DNA of 48,442 nucleotides, taken from Bacteroidetes bacterium ADurb.Bin012 (GTDB lineage: Bacteria; Bacteroidota; Bacteroidia; Bacteroidales; TTA-H9). The notes beneath the pieces are model-generated. The model worked only from the letters and a program-made list of their open reading frames with translations. It was not told the DNA's origin and did no database searches. Below, piece after piece: positions 1 to 7,853 of this stretch. Position 1 is the first letter of the stretch. The number at the start of each line of letters is the position of its first letter. The translations under genes were made by a program, and so were the position numbers. The stretch is from the NCBI GenBank assembly GCA_002071415.1, contig MWFC01000012.1, positions 1 to 48,442 on the forward strand, in the 5' to 3' direction.

Positions 1-195
1 AGGGCCATTGATAATGTTTATATCGAACGTTTCTTCAGAACCATTAAATACGAAAAAATTTACCTTGAGCACCCAAAGACAGGTAGTGAATTATACCACA
101 CCTGTTCACAATTTATTCACTATTACAATGAAAAGCGGGATCATTCTTCAATAGGGAACAACCCGCCAATGGTTGTATATCAGAATGCTGCATAA
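1..195 (+). CDS. IS3-family transposase (OrfB), C-terminal fragment cut by the window edge
   Basis: An open frame runs from the first base to a TAA at 193-195, giving 64 residues of the C-terminal end of an rve/DDE integrase domain. The visible block DNVYIERFFRTIKYE carries the third catalytic acidic residue (E of IERFFRT) of the IS3 DDE triad. It is followed by the usual YYNEKRDHSSIGNNPP segment near the end of OrfB proteins. In the family this enzyme is made as an OrfAB frameshift fusion and performs copy-out/paste-in transposition through a circular intermediate. The 5' part with the first two Asp residues and OrfA is off the window, so whether this copy is intact is unknown. Confidence 0.9.
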   Translation, partial: RAIDNVYIERFFRTIKYEKIYLEHPKTGSELYHTCSQFIHYYNEKRDHSSIGNNPPMVVYQNAA

Positions 196-300
196 TTTAT
201 TAACAAAAAATCAAGTTATGAGTCTCCCCCAGACCCTCTCTTTTCAACATAATAAATTAACTTTGATAAAAATATTGTCCAGACTCATTGGACCATCTCA
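1..300 (+). mobile_element. 3' end of an IS3-family insertion sequence
   Basis: The left edge holds the tail of an IS3-family transposase (to 195), about 80 bases of non-coding IS sequence and a terminal inverted repeat ending near 300 in ...GACCATCTCA. The terminal CA agrees with the TG...CA ends of IS3 elements. Inside this tail the octamer ATGAGTCT (218-225) is repeated inverted as AGACTCAT (281-288), so the subterminal region could form a stem. The left end of the element lies outside the window, so the target-site duplication cannot be checked. From 301 to 498 I see no gene, only AT-rich sequence. Confidence 0.8.
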
Positions 301-498
301 GTAATCCATAAATTATATAATATAATCACCATATAGCTACCACTGCTATTCAAATAATCTTCTGTCTTCGAATCGATTAATAAAGTATAAAGCCAAATTC
401 TTGGTTGTGAATTTGACATTTATTTTCGAAACTACCTAACGGCTTAGATCCTTCGGAATTTTCAATGTGCTGATTAAAAATTATTTTATGTTACAGAA

Positions 499-984
499 TT
501 ATTTGTTTTCCAATCGTTTGTAAAGTGGTAAGGAGACTTTACGAGCAATATTTTCGGCAATCAATTCGCCTTCTTTTGTGAAAGGCCACACAAAAAGTGC
601 CTTGATAGGAAATTGTTGGCGTATATTCTCAACAGCTTGAAGAATAAGACGCTTAGCTATTCCTTGACGTCGATATTCTTCTAAAACCAACGCAGAACAA
701 AGATAGAGTGCTTCATATGATATATTCGAGGGTGTAAGTTCGAAAAGTTCATTTTCAGATATTTCTCCTTTAACGAAACAATTCATAAGTTCGAGTGTAG
801 AGGGAATAATCATAATCCACGCCACAGGACCATTGCTGTCGCTATACTCTGCAAAAGTTGATGGATGCATCTCTTTCAAACGATCCATTACTTCGGGAGT
901 AACTCTTATTTGGTTAGGATCACTCGAAGTAGCAAAAACTTCATCTACAAGTTTGAGCATTCTTTCATAATTATTTGAAATCAT
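499..984 (-). CDS. GNAT-family N-acetyltransferase
   Basis: A 161-residue protein with a GNAT fold signature. After a variable N-terminal half, the segment YLCSALVLEEYRRQGIAKRL (residues about 94-113) contains a beta strand and the acetyl-CoA pyrophosphate-binding loop RRQGIA (R/Q-x-x-G-x-A type). The helix that follows and the strand near FVWPF complete the core. The family transfers an acyl group from CoA to an amine, but the substrate cannot be told from sequence. The gene lies 27 bases downstream of the TPR gene on the same strand and may be co-transcribed with it. ATG start at 984, with an AT-rich leader and no Shine-Dalgarno. The family assignment is good; the function is unknown. Confidence 0.8.
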   Translation of the reverse strand: MISNNYERMLKLVDEVFATSSDPNQIRVTPEVMDRLKEMHPSTFAEYSDSNGPVAWIMIIPSTLELMNCFVKGEISENELFELTPSNISYEALYLCSALVLEEYRRQGIAKRLILQAVENIRQQFPIKALFVWPFTKEGELIAENIARKVSLPLYKRLENK

Positions 985-1011
985 AATTAAAATATTTTAA
1001 TATTCAATAAT

Positions 1012-2541
1012 TTACTTCATTTTCTTTGTTCTTTCCATCCCAATCTTGGCTTTTTGAGTTATACTATTTCTATACTCTTCGAAAGGCATATCCATGCACA
1101 TCTTATAATGATGCCTGGCCAGTGGATACTGATGTTGTTTTTCATAAATCATCGCCATCATGAGCGATGCGTTTGCGGCATAATATTGTGGGAGCGCCTT
1201 ACCTAATTCGATTGCCTTGTGATATTCGAGTTTAGCCATCACTAAATTATGGGTTTCGTCGTAAATTCTGCCTAAGCGATAATGGTATTCAGTCTGTTCG
1301 ATAATTGGCAAAGTATTCAATTTATCTTTATTCTCTAACAACAGATTCAAGGCTTGATTGTAATATCCACCATCAAAAAGAAGTCGTGATTTCAATAATA
1401 GAACGTTTGGTATAATGCCCTTTGTAGCTGCAAAATGAGCCTGTTTATCTGCATCCACCTCTTCCTGACCTGTTTTAAGAACCTGCTTCATCAATAAATA
1501 ATATTCTTCTCTATCTTCTTTTATTAAATATTGCCATGCTTTTCGCTGAAGACTTGATTTTTTGAAATTCTTTACCGTAGGATAGCTTAAATATTTGTCA
1601 TAATATATCAAACAACTATCCGAGAGTTTATTCTGGTAAGCATTAGCCAGTAAATAATCGAGAAAAGTAAATTCAGTTTGATCGGGATAGAATTTTCTCG
1701 ATCGAAGGATACGAATAACCTCATCGTTTCGACCCGTAAACAGTGACACTTTCGAAAATGCAAAAGCCTGTATAGGATCGAGTTTCTCAAGCTCAATATC
1801 TTTTTGACTTAGATATTTGTTACGAAAAGAGAGAGATTTTTCTTTTCCTTTATCAAGATTGATATAAATAAAACTCAAGTAGAATACTGTTTCTTTCTCG
1901 AGCCAGAATAAATCATTATTTTGCATAGATTCTTCCAATGCAGTTTCGAGTTCACTCAGACCTTGTTCGACAGTTCCTTTGTATCCGAGTAGATTTTTTA
2001 TCCAATTGTATTGATCGGGTACCGAGCCGACGAAAACATGTAAAACACCTAATGCAGAAAGAGAAGGTGGAAACTGAGGATAAAGACGATAATTCTTTTC
2101 AAGCAAACGATATGCAGTATTCGCTTCTTTAAAAGCCGTGTAGTAATCTTTGAATTTTAGATGGATTATAGCCCATTGAAAATGAAAATGACCCAGACAA
2201 TACCTATAATAAGGTGAGTTTTGATCTCCAGACTCCAACCATTTTAGACGAATTTTCTTTGAATTTTTGAGATTTTGGTATTGTTTATCATCTTCAGAGT
2301 TCAGTAAATAAATGAAATCGATATAGTTTTCAACCCAAATGGGTATATTCGCTTTAGAATTCAGGCTTTTAGAAATATTCACTTGCTCCCTGGCTTTTTC
2401 GAATCGAAATTCAGAAGCTAATTCTAATGCTCTTGTGGTGTATATATCAAAAAAATATTGATTTTGTGCAGAAATTTTCGATATAGAAAGAATGATTGAG
2501 AATATTATTATCAACAAAAATAATGAATAATGCCGTATCAT
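1012..2541 (-). CDS. Exported TPR-repeat protein of unknown function
   Basis: The frame is open from 2625, but I place the start at the internal ATG at 2541. That Met begins a clean signal peptide (IRHYSLFLLIIIF...ISAQ), and the upstream part of the frame overlaps a rho-independent terminator (2579-2610) that belongs to the preceding gene. The resulting 509-residue protein is helical with tetratricopeptide-like repeats. The clearest are toward the C terminus (YHYRLGRIYDETHNLVMAKL and YYAANASLMMAMIYEKQHQY). TPR proteins mediate protein-protein contacts. After signal peptide removal this one should be periplasmic or bound to a membrane. No catalytic motif is visible. It is probably transcribed together with the GNAT gene downstream. 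Confidence 0.75.
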   Translation of the reverse strand: MIRHYSLFLLIIIFSIILSISKISAQNQYFFDIYTTRALELASEFRFEKAREQVNISKSLNSKANIPIWVENYIDFIYLLNSEDDKQYQNLKNSKKIRLKWLESGDQNSPYYRYCLGHFHFQWAIIHLKFKDYYTAFKEANTAYRLLEKNYRLYPQFPPSLSALGVLHVFVGSVPDQYNWIKNLLGYKGTVEQGLSELETALEESMQNNDLFWLEKETVFYLSFIYINLDKGKEKSLSFRNKYLSQKDIELEKLDPIQAFAFSKVSLFTGRNDEVIRILRSRKFYPDQTEFTFLDYLLANAYQNKLSDSCLIYYDKYLSYPTVKNFKKSSLQRKAWQYLIKEDREEYYLLMKQVLKTGQEEVDADKQAHFAATKGIIPNVLLLKSRLLFDGGYYNQALNLLLENKDKLNTLPIIEQTEYHYRLGRIYDETHNLVMAKLEYHKAIELGKALPQYYAANASLMMAMIYEKQHQYPLARHHYKMCMDMPFEEYRNSITQKAKIGMERTKKMK

Positions 2542-2578
2542 AAACAGGTCCTTAATGATAGAATTATCAGCAACGATT

Positions 2579-2610
2579 AAAAAAATACACCTTCTTATAT
2601 TCAGAAGGTG
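2579..2610 (-). terminator. Rho-independent terminator of the zinc-ribbon/Nif3 operon
   Basis: Read on the minus strand, an 8-bp stem CACCTTCT/AGAAGGTG (2588-2610) with a 7-base loop is followed by TA and seven T residues (2579-2585). It starts 22 bases past the stop codon of the zinc-ribbon gene and so ends the nif3-like/zinc-ribbon transcription unit. It also argues that the TPR gene beyond it starts at 2541, not 2625. Confidence 0.85.
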
Positions 2611-2632
2611 CATGACTGAATACAAGATTTTA

Positions 2633-3421
2633 TCAAGACTGATTTACGCTATCTACAATAGCTTGGTCAACCAGAATTCTGCCGCAATATTCGCAAACGA
2701 TGATCTTCTTATGCATACGTATATCTAACTGATGCTGAGGAGGAATTTTATTGAAACATCCTCCACAAGCATCTCTTTCCACATGCACCACTGCCAAGCC
2801 ATTTCTGGCATTTTTCCTTATACGCGTATAAGCCAGCAATAAGCGGTCTTCAATGAGTTTCCTGCATTTTTCAGCTTTCTGAAGCAATTCTTTTTCTTCC
2901 TTTTCGGTTTCTGCTATAATATCAGCCAATTCACTTCGCTTAATTTCCAATTCACTTTTATTTTCTTCGACGAGCTTCTGAGCTTTTTCAATTTCTTCCT
3001 TTAAATGATTCAATTCATTGGTAAATTCATTGATCCGCTTATTCGCCAGCTGTATTTCGAGCTGTTGATATTCTATTTCTTTCGACAATGCATCGTATTC
3101 TCTGTTATTACGTACATTCATTTGTTGATCTTCATATTTCTTGATAAGAGCTTGGCAATCTTTTATAATATTTTTCTTTTCCAGAATTTTTTGCTCGTAC
3201 TCGGCAATTTGTTGAATATAATTATCAATGCGAGTTTCGAGCCCTGCGATTTCATCTTCCAGATCTTGTACCTCAAGAGGCAGTTCACCTCTTATAATTC
3301 TGATGCGGTCGATCTGAGATTCTATTTGCTGCAATCGGTAAAGATTGGTTAACTTCTGTTCGATTGAAAGTTCGACATTCTCTTCTGTTTGTGGATTCTG
3401 AAGGTTGGCGTTTGTGTCCAT
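2633..3421 (-). CDS. C4-type zinc-ribbon coiled-coil protein (DUF164 / CT398-like)
   Basis: A 262-residue protein. Residues about 20-200 are a long, charged coiled coil, and the C-terminal end is a four-cysteine zinc ribbon (C219-x2-C222 and C243-x2-C246) spaced by a basic/hydrophobic linker. This architecture is that of the DUF164/zf-RING_7 family, including Chlamydia CT398 and Helicobacter HP0958. Members have been linked to sigma-54, to secretion and to RNA, but there is no agreed general role. The family is often encoded next to a Nif3-like protein, as here (44 bases upstream on the same strand), so the two products probably act together. A terminator follows directly. Confidence 0.85.
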   Translation of the reverse strand: MDTNANLQNPQTEENVELSIEQKLTNLYRLQQIESQIDRIRIIRGELPLEVQDLEDEIAGLETRIDNYIQQIAEYEQKILEKKNIIKDCQALIKKYEDQQMNVRNNREYDALSKEIEYQQLEIQLANKRINEFTNELNHLKEEIEKAQKLVEENKSELEIKRSELADIIAETEKEEKELLQKAEKCRKLIEDRLLLAYTRIRKNARNGLAVVHVERDACGGCFNKIPPQHQLDIRMHKKIIVCEYCGRILVDQAIVDSVNQS

Positions 3422-3465
3422 AAATTTATTTTCCTGATTAAGATATTACAGTGCAACTTATTATA

Positions 3466-4569
3466 TCACAAATAATTAACAGGATTCAATCCTTTTTGTG
3501 AAATTTCCACTGCAAAATTAGGAAATTTTTGTAAGAGAAATTCTTTCAGAAGGTTGAGGCCTCCAATTTCTGTTTCATAATGACCTGCATCAATAAGTAG
3601 CATATTTTCAATTGCTGAATCGAGAAAATTGTGATATTTGAGATCTGAAGTTACAAAAGCGTCGGCATTCAATTTTACTGCTTCTTCGATGAGAAACGAA
3701 CCAGAACCTCCACATAAGGCAACTTTAGAAATTATCTTGTTGTTGCTTAAGGTATTATATCGAATCGACTTACATTCTAATGATGATTTTAGAAAAGCCA
3801 AAAAATCCATAAGTTCAAAATTCTGAGGTAAATTTCCGATAATCCCCTCTCCTACTGATGTATAAACATTATCTAAAGGAATAATATCATAAGCAACTTC
3901 TTCATAGGGATGAACTTCCAATAATAATCGTATTATCGTGTCGGTTAGGTGAACTGGGAAAATCACTTCTATACGAGTTTCCAATTCCTTATGTATCTGA
4001 TTGATTTCTCCCACGTATGGATGTGAACCCTCCTGAGCTCGAAAAGTACCATATCCTTCGGCATTAAAGCTGCAACTATCGTAATTTCCAATATATCCTC
4101 CACCGACACTGAATAAAGCCGAACGAACTTTTTCCGAAAAACCAACTGGACAAAATGTAACCAACTTTCTCAAAGCTCCTTTCTTAGGACATAAAATCAT
4201 AGTATCTTTTAATCCGAGTTTGTTAGCAAGTGCTTCATTCGTTCCTTTTGCCACATTATCGAAATTAGTATGAAAGGAAATGAGAGAAATTCTATTTTCG
4301 GTAAGTTTTCGTATGATTCTTCCTTCGGACTTTGAAAAGTCGAGATAACGAAGGCCTTTGAAGAAAAAAGGATGATGAGTAAGAATCAGATTGAATCGAT
4401 TTTGTATGGCTTCATCAATAATTTCTGTAGTCAGATCGAGGCAAAGAAGTATTCCATGAACCTCCTCATCCTTATCCCCCAACTGAAATCCTGAATTGTC
4501 ATATTCTTCTTGATAGACGAATGGTGCATATTGGTCGAGCACTTGCAATACATCACGAACGGTTATCAT
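3466..4569 (-). CDS. Nif3-like dinuclear metal-centre protein (GTP cyclohydrolase I type 2/NIF3 family)
   Basis: A 367-residue protein, the long form of the family: two Nif3 half-domains flanking an inserted PII/CutA-like domain (about residues 130-235). Metal-binding signatures are visible: LILTHHPFFF (H65, H66) in the first half and DAGHYETE near residue 330 in the second. Family members form toroidal hexamers with two metal ions per subunit. Their cellular reaction is still uncertain, and the old GTP cyclohydrolase name is not well supported. The gene is first in a two-gene operon with the zinc-ribbon protein, with a TAnnTTTG promoter element just upstream on the minus strand. It is transcribed divergently from lpxK. 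Confidence 0.88.
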   Translation of the reverse strand: MITVRDVLQVLDQYAPFVYQEEYDNSGFQLGDKDEEVHGILLCLDLTTEIIDEAIQNRFNLILTHHPFFFKGLRYLDFSKSEGRIIRKLTENRISLISFHTNFDNVAKGTNEALANKLGLKDTMILCPKKGALRKLVTFCPVGFSEKVRSALFSVGGGYIGNYDSCSFNAEGYGTFRAQEGSHPYVGEINQIHKELETRIEVIFPVHLTDTIIRLLLEVHPYEEVAYDIIPLDNVYTSVGEGIIGNLPQNFELMDFLAFLKSSLECKSIRYNTLSNNKIISKVALCGGSGSFLIEEAVKLNADAFVTSDLKYHNFLDSAIENMLLIDAGHYETEIGGLNLLKEFLLQKFPNFAVEISQKGLNPVNYL

Positions 4570-4585
4570 TGAATTTTCTTTTTTA

Positions 4586-4593
4586 CAAAATTA
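4586..4593 (-). promoter_or_regulatory. Putative Bacteroidota -7 element for the Nif3-like gene
   Basis: On the minus strand the sequence reads TAATTTTG, a match to TAnnTTTG, the Bacteroidota sigma-ABfr -7 box. It lies 16 bases before the ATG at 4569. No -33 TTG at ideal spacing is seen, so the call rests on the -7 box and its position. Confidence 0.45.
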
Positions 4594-4659
4594 TGAAATA
4601 TGCTTCAATTCTGCATTACTCTTAATAATACATTATTTCAAATTTCATAGAATTTGATT

Positions 4660-4667
4660 TATTTTTG
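4660..4667 (+). promoter_or_regulatory. Putative Bacteroidota -7 element for lpxK
   Basis: TATTTTTG matches TAnnTTTG and lies 31 bases upstream of the lpxK ATG, in the divergent lpxK/nif3-like intergenic region. A properly spaced -33 box is not evident. Confidence 0.45.
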
Positions 4668-4698
4668 TTTAAATATAAATTCTTCGTATTTTTAGCTC

Positions 4699-5784
4699 AT
4701 GAATATTTTGAAACTCTTACTTTTGCCATTTGCCTTCATTTATGGCTTTATTACAAGCTTTCGAAACTTTTTTTACAATGTTGGCATATTCAAATCGTAT
4801 GCTTTCGATATCCCTATTATCTCCATTGGTAATCTATGCATGGGAGGTACTGGCAAAACTCCTCATTGCGAGTTTTTGATTCAAAATCTTTATAAACAGT
4901 ATAATCTGGTTTATCTGTCGAGAGGATACAGACGGAAATCAAGAGGCTTACAGATTATCAAAATCGACGATAATTCACAAAAAGCTGGTGATGAGCCACT
5001 TCAAATAAAAAGGAAATTTCCCCATATTGTAGTAGCCGTGAGCAGGAATAGGGTAAAAGGGATACAAGAGATTCTAAATAATTTTCCACAAACCCAAATC
5101 ATAATTCTTGACGATGCTTTTCAGCATCGTTCTGTACGTCCTGCAATAAATATTCTTTTATCGAATTTTTTTCATCTTTATACCAAGGATAATCTATTTC
5201 CAATTGGCAGTTTAAGAGAATCAAGAAGAGGTTATAAAAGAGCCGATCTGATTATTGTCACTAAAACAGCAAAGATATTCCCAATGATGCTTAAAAATAT
5301 AGTCGAACATGAAATAAAGCCGTTGCCTTATCAAAAGCTTTTTTTTACGTATTATAAATATTCTAATTTTTTGCCTGCCATAAGCAACAATATATATAAG
5401 AAAAATCCAAAAACCAGTAGAATTCTTCTTTTCACCGGAATAGCAGATGCTAATCCTTTAGTCGATCATTTGAAATTAAATAATTATAGAGTAGAGCATA
5501 TCTCGTTTCCAGATCATCATATTTATTCAAAAAACGATATAATTAGAATCATTAAAACTTTCGAAAACATGATAGGAACTAATAAAATAATCCTTACCAC
5601 AGAAAAGGACCTCATGCGGATTAGAGGAAATCAGGAAATCGAAGGCATTCTCAATCAATATCCACTATATTATATTCTGATTAATGTAAAATTTCATTTT
5701 GATGAAGAACAAAAATTTCTTTCTTTAATTGCTAAGATGATTGATACAAATTTACCTTTAAGACAGAAGGATATCGAATTTTAG
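4699..5784 (+). CDS. lpxK: Tetraacyldisaccharide 4'-kinase
   Basis: A 361-residue LpxK. The enzyme phosphorylates the 4' position of tetraacyldisaccharide-1-phosphate to make lipid IVA on the cytoplasmic face of the inner membrane. The N terminus carries a short hydrophobic membrane-associating segment (residues 4-20). It is followed by the unusual Walker A of the family, GGTGKT (49-54), in the context SIGNLCMGGTGKTPH. Further family blocks are the SRGYRRK segment near residue 74, the Walker B-like IIILDDAFQHR near 135-146 and TTEKDLMR near 300. Length is normal. It is the only plus-strand gene in the first 20 kb and converges on the envC-like gene, with one base between the two stop codons. 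Confidence 0.96.
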   Translation: MNILKLLLLPFAFIYGFITSFRNFFYNVGIFKSYAFDIPIISIGNLCMGGTGKTPHCEFLIQNLYKQYNLVYLSRGYRRKSRGLQIIKIDDNSQKAGDEPLQIKRKFPHIVVAVSRNRVKGIQEILNNFPQTQIIILDDAFQHRSVRPAINILLSNFFHLYTKDNLFPIGSLRESRRGYKRADLIIVTKTAKIFPMMLKNIVEHEIKPLPYQKLFFTYYKYSNFLPAISNNIYKKNPKTSRILLFTGIADANPLVDHLKLNNYRVEHISFPDHHIYSKNDIIRIIKTFENMIGTNKIILTTEKDLMRIRGNQEIEGILNQYPLYYILINVKFHFDEEQKFLSLIAKMIDTNLPLRQKDIEF

Positions 5785-5785
5785 T

Positions 5786-7027
5786 TCAATTTTTACTACT
5801 TAGCCAGGGCAATGGATTTTGTGGTGTTTTCCCTTTCCAGAGTTCAAAATGCAATTCGGCGTTTTCCTCATTTTTAATCTCACTAGCAGTACCAATTTTA
5901 GTATGTGCTGCAATCATTTCTCCTTCCTTTACCATTATATTCTTAAGATTGCTATAAACTGTTAGAAATTCTCCATGTCTGATAATAACCACATTTCGCA
6001 TACCTGGAATTTCCATAATTTTACTGACTTTACCTTTTGCTATCGAATAAACTGGCGTCTCTGGCGGGCAAATAAAATTAAGGCCATTGTTCTTGACTTT
6101 TATTCCTTTTAGTACTGGATGTGGATGTTCACCAAAATATTCTGAGATTAGTCCTCTTTCGATTGGCCAAGGCAACTTACCTTGATTCTTTTCGAATTCT
6201 ACTGAAAGTTTCAAATCTTCAGCCGAATAAAAAGTTACAAAACCGTCAGAACTTTTATATTCTTTGTTTCCAGATTTATTTGAAGTTGCTGCAGCTTTCT
6301 TTGCCTCTTCTTCAATCAATTTTCTAATGGCAGCATTTAGAGTTTCGGCCGCTTTCTTCTTTTCGGCCAATAATGACTTCAGTTTTGCCTCATCTTTTTT
6401 TGCATCTTGAAGTAAACGATTTTTTTTCTTTTGTGTGACTTCAAGATTGTTTTTCTGCTCTAATTCTAATTGTTGTAGTTGATATTTAGTTTGTTTTTGC
6501 TGTGATAATTCCTTTTGTTGAACTTCTAATCTTGTTTGTATCTCTTTGAGCATCAACATGCGTTCCTGTAGAAAATTTTTATATTGGCGATAATACTTTA
6601 AACGTAATAATGCCTGATTAAAACTCTTAGATGCAAACAAAAACTGTAATAAATCGTTTGGTTGATTTGTATATATTTGAAAATTTAACAATAATTTTTC
6701 ATACTCTTTCTTATTTGCTTCCAGCATTTTTTCATAACGTTTGATTTCTTTTGTCGTTTGTTCCAAATTAAGATCAACTATTTGAATTTCCTTCGTCAAT
6801 GATTCAATCAAGCGTTTCCTATCATTAATATTCTTATTGATAAGTGTTATTTCAGTGGTGATGTTTTTTTGTGTAGTTTGAGCTTTTTTTATTTTTTGAG
6901 TTGTTTCATTGATCTCCTGTTCGAGTAATTTCCTTTGATTTTCAAGATCGGTTCTCGATTTCTGAGCTATGCTCTTTCCTGGAACTAATATTAAAATGAT
7001 TATCAATAATTTTAATAAATCATTCAT
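5786..7027 (-). CDS. EnvC-like murein hydrolase activator (degenerate LytM/M23 domain)
   Basis: The frame extends to a TTG at 7039, but the ATG at 7027 starts a good signal peptide (NDLLKLLIIILILVPGKSIAQ) and is preferred, giving 413 residues. The mature protein is a long periplasmic coiled coil (about residues 25-235), then a linker, then a C-terminal LytM domain (about 285-413). The LytM metal ligands are lost: the H-x3-D position reads NNGLN, the YxHL position reads YSNL, and the HxH position reads ELH. It should therefore not cleave peptidoglycan itself. As in EnvC, it probably activates an N-acetylmuramyl amidase during cell separation. It is last in the dut-TPR-DUF4292 run, 16 bases after the DUF4292 stop. 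Confidence 0.88.
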   Translation of the reverse strand: MNDLLKLLIIILILVPGKSIAQKSRTDLENQRKLLEQEINETTQKIKKAQTTQKNITTEITLINKNINDRKRLIESLTKEIQIVDLNLEQTTKEIKRYEKMLEANKKEYEKLLLNFQIYTNQPNDLLQFLFASKSFNQALLRLKYYRQYKNFLQERMLMLKEIQTRLEVQQKELSQQKQTKYQLQQLELEQKNNLEVTQKKKNRLLQDAKKDEAKLKSLLAEKKKAAETLNAAIRKLIEEEAKKAAATSNKSGNKEYKSSDGFVTFYSAEDLKLSVEFEKNQGKLPWPIERGLISEYFGEHPHPVLKGIKVKNNGLNFICPPETPVYSIAKGKVSKIMEIPGMRNVVIIRHGEFLTVYSNLKNIMVKEGEMIAAHTKIGTASEIKNEENAELHFELWKGKTPQNPLPWLSSKN

Positions 7028-7043
7028 CTTAATAATCAATTTT

Positions 7044-7853
7044 TCAATAGATGATTAAGGATTCATAATCTGGAGGTATAACAAAATGCAAAACAACTTT
7101 ATCAGTTTTTTGCCATTTATCTATACTTATATCTATTTTTTTAGATTCTTTGCCTTGTAAATATATGTTCCAATTTGTTGGCAGATATTCATTATCAATC
7201 AATTTATGCTCCTTATAATTAATTGTTATTGTAGAAATTTTGCATGAATTTATATCGAAATTCACTGATGTTGTAACAGGTTTTTTTTCATTGAGATACA
7301 CATCGATAATTTTTGGGTTATTCAATGGAAACATCGAATCAATATAATTAGCGTTATTATTTATTACACGTAAGCCTTTATCTGTTTTTTTGTATGTATA
7401 AATAATCGAATCCGATTGTCTTAAAAAATCCGCAGTTATTATAGCCTGAAATACTTTTATATCAAAAGGCAAATTCCATTTAGTTCTTATAATTTGTAAT
7501 GATTCTGTAATGTATTTATGTCTTGTTCTGTCTAAATAAAATATTGAATCATTTGTGAGCATGATTCTCAATGCTTCTATTCCTAAGCCTGGTGATACCG
7601 AAAGCCATATTGCCGAATCGTAAATAATACGAGAGTTAACATAGAATGAATAATCTTGCTTATCTTTATAATAATTTACATTTGCTTTGCAGGTTAAGAA
7701 TTTATGAGGTGTATGCATTTTGAAATAGTCTGAAATAGGATATCGAAAAGTTTGCGGATAAGGTGTAGATATTGGTTTTTCTTTCACTTTGCATGAAGTA
7801 ATTATAAGTAACCAGCTAAATAATATCAAGAGTATAAAACTATTCTTATTCAT
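7044..7853 (-). CDS. DUF4292 family lipoprotein
   Basis: I use the internal ATG at 7853 rather than the frame's upstream end at 7916. This start gives a lipoprotein signal peptide (MNKNSFILLILFSWLLIITSC) with the lipidated Cys in a TSC lipobox. The 269-residue product looks like DUF4292, a Bacteroidota family of beta-rich lipoproteins thought to resemble LolA/LolB lipid-carrying folds. Its exact role is not established. Its start overlaps the end of the upstream TPR gene by 8 bases, so translation is probably coupled, and an EnvC-like gene follows after 16 bases. The same trio is common in Bacteroidota genomes, which suggests an envelope function. Confidence 0.8.
   Translation of the reverse strand: MNKNSFILLILFSWLLIITSCKVKEKPISTPYPQTFRYPISDYFKMHTPHKFLTCKANVNYYKDKQDYSFYVNSRIIYDSAIWLSVSPGLGIEALRIMLTNDSIFYLDRTRHKYITESLQIIRTKWNLPFDIKVFQAIITADFLRQSDSIIYTYKKTDKGLRVINNNANYIDSMFPLNNPKIIDVYLNEKKPVTTSVNFDINSCKISTITINYKEHKLIDNEYLPTNWNIYLQGKESKKIDISIDKWQKTDKVVLHFVIPPDYESLIIY

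Noticed and set aside
2542..2625. Longer N terminus for the TPR protein at 1012-2541
   Set aside because: The extension would read through the terminator of the preceding gene and bury the signal peptide.
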